Below, one piece after another: positions 62,103 to 64,000 of a DNA stretch of 64,000 nucleotides (within the stretch, counting starts at the first letter, position 1; every line of letters begins with the position of its first letter). A model generated the notes under the pieces. The model saw only the letters and a program-made list of their open reading frames with translations, did no database searches and was not told the origin of the DNA. This stretch comes from Botryotinia globosa (Eukaryota; Ascomycota; Leotiomycetes; Helotiales; Sclerotiniaceae): assembly GCA_014898425.1 (NCBI GenBank), contig RCSZ01000003.1:1-64000 (forward strand), in the 5' to 3' direction. The position numbers were made by a program, and so were the translations under genes.

Positions 62103-64000
62103 TGTCAGACGTTATTTCGTGAATGGATTTGACAAAGGGCAGTGGAGGCGCGTGGAGGCGCGTGGAGGCGTGGAATGTATGATGTGTGATGTGTGAAATG
62201 AAAGAATGAAAGAATGAAAAGACGGTGCTATTAGTATTACTCGTACATCCCACTCGTTCTGTGGTAAGTTGTAAGTTGTAAGTTGTAAGTTGTTACCTAG
62301 ACCTTAGATCAACAGAACAGAAGGAGTTCCAAGGAGTGCAGGTGGCACATGCACAGGCCTGAATAATAAAGCTCACGCTAATGCAGTGAATTATGTCCAA
62401 AATGGATATATATACCCAGGATAGTGCAGGATTATAATTTATAGGGACATTTACCTCGAGATTACATGGAAAATGTAATAATGATAAAATGTCTCCACTA
62501 TTTAAAGTTGAGCTAATCAAGTCACAGTGTCACTCTATTGGAAATTAAAAAGGACCTCGGGAGGATGGAGATGGAGATGGAGATGGAGATGGATCAGCCC
62601 TGGATCAGCCCTGGATTAACCTTGACTTAACCTTGACTCAACCTTGACTTAACCTTGACTCAACAACACAACTGAAATTTGATGATTGGTGCCATGATGC
62701 CATCCATACGTGGACCTGCCCAGGTAGCTCCCTGGCTGCAGGTGGCCTCGAGGCTCGTGTGGCTCATGTGGCTCATTCTGGCACCTGTTGGGGCTGAGTC
62801 CTGCTTGATGATCCCGTCCCGCCCGACCTATCTCCTGAAAGTCTACTCTGTCCACCTGCAACGGGAAGAAGAGGCCAACTTTTCCAAAATCATCCCTTCT
62901 GCAGTCTTCAATGAAATTCTCCCACAGCTCCCGAGCCCGCCACTACGAATTATCTCCTTCATTCAGACCTCTTCAAACTCTGGTATTGCAACTCTCGTGT
63001 GATAGCGATCCATTCCATGAAGATGTTTCTCGCAAATTCGTCCTCTAATCATACACACCATGAAGGATAGTGTGGGTATGGCATTGCATAAGCCGGATAT
63101 GTTTGAATTGGACTTGGACATCGTGAAGCGTAATCATACATGAACGCTTCATTATGTCCGTACTCGATTTGTTCGTGTTCTTGTCCGGATTGCTGTCAGG
63201 TTTCAAAGTAAGCATTTTGTCGAACTTGATGATTGGAAGCAACAGTATTGCTACTATCACCCAATCGCATGTCATTATACAGCCCTGGAGCTTGTATTTA
63301 ACTTACAATGGGACAATCTACGTGAGCCAAACTTGTTTGTTTTCTTGGCAGAGATATACTGAATTCTCCACATCGTCTATGACTGACAATCTTTTTGTGG
63401 TTTCTTTGCCATCTCTTGAGCCTCGAACAGATGTAAACGCTGGTACTTGATGCATTGCATCCTGTGCAACGAACTTCTTGCTCTACGCACATCCTGATGT
63501 AGCGAGGGATTTCAAAAAGGCTTCAATAATATCGGGGATTTGATCGAATGACTTCGTTTAATCGTTCGGGAGCAATTGCTACATTTGCGGAATCCCGTCA
63601 GGAATTGATCATCTGCACAGCAGGAATTGTCCAGATTTCAAAAGTTTGAAATCGGAGAGACAGACTACATGTATTTAACTCCAGAGCTACCTGACAAACG
63701 TCCCATTTTATCTGGTAAAAACACATAAAATTTATACACGTATCTCTCATGAACCAAGTGGTCCGTTTCTACTCGAGCGCAACAACACACAAAAGAAAAC
63801 AAGACATCTCAATGGCGGTTCACACCCCACCCTTTATTTTGATCGGCTAAATCATCATACAAATTATTCACCACATGTCTGATCACTACTTACTACTCAT
63901 GTAACCACAATAAATGATATCGAATAGGCTTCATCCTTTCCTCACCTCTTAACTCACATCTATACAATCCACTGGTCCATGAGAAAGACGAGGCAGATGA
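62103..64000. other. Right-hand end, no gene supported
   Basis: The first ~200 bp form the promoter of the LITAF-like gene, with GGCGCGTGGA repeats at about 62145-62172 and TAAGTTG repeats near 62270. GGAGAT repeats (about 62563-62592) and an ~11-bp CCTTGACTYAA repeat (about 62619-62660) follow. Frames of 70-107 codons at 62649-63450 overlap on both strands and lack domains. An unseen gene could start near the window's right edge. Confidence 0.5.

Overview
The window is the left end of a chromosome from a filamentous ascomycete. It opens with about 28 copies of the telomere unit in C-rich orientation (TAACCC, i.e. TTAGGG). The protein-coding genes have short introns (about 43-160 bp) with GTA(A/T)GT donors and CTAAC/CTGAC-like branch sites. 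AT-rich tracts full of C-to-T and G-to-A changes look like repeat-induced point mutation (RIP). The mix of ankyrin/CorA-like, HET-domain and F-box-like genes beside Ty1/copia and hAT-like elements would fit the Leotiomycetes (Botrytis/Sclerotinia-like). That placement is an inference, not a measurement.

Layout. 1-166 is the telomere. 167-2530 is subtelomeric low-complexity sequence and a 234-bp tandem repeat with hairpins. 2530-4976 is unassigned sequence of ordinary composition. 4977-13198 is one secreted GH18 chitinase gene broken twice: by a complete, heavily RIP-mutated Ty1/copia element (5062-10802, target duplication GTATC) and by a solo LTR of the same family in the opposite orientation (12204-12373, target duplication ACTAT). 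Removing both insertions and two introns leaves one 733-codon frame with a single internal stop. 13446-17810 is a cluster of foldback/MITE-like elements and a related LTR. 18346-23303 is a nine-exon ankyrin-repeat/CorA-like gene with two micro-exons, a GC-AG intron and one in-frame TGA. 23304-31341 is decayed: a scattered minus-strand gene remnant, a hAT-type MITE with an 8-bp target duplication, a HET-domain pseudogene, and another solo LTR.

From about 31 kb inward intact genes appear: an F-box/nucleotidyltransferase-like protein (minus), a large coiled-coil membrane-anchored protein (minus), then conserved housekeeping genes: the SAD1/USP39 splicing factor (plus), RRP9 U3 snoRNP WD-repeat protein (minus), PRE1 proteasome beta-4 subunit (plus, start codon split by an intron), and DED1 DEAD-box helicase (plus). 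These are followed by a small secreted cysteine-containing protein (minus), an M20 amidohydrolase (minus) divergent from an SDR oxidoreductase (plus), and a LITAF-type membrane zinc-ribbon protein (minus). The last 1.9 kb shows no gene I can support.

The arrangement is a gradient from telomere, to RIP-mutated transposon graveyard, to self/non-self-type gene families in decay, to conserved core genes. RRP9/PRE1 and the M20/SDR pair are head-to-head and share short promoter regions.
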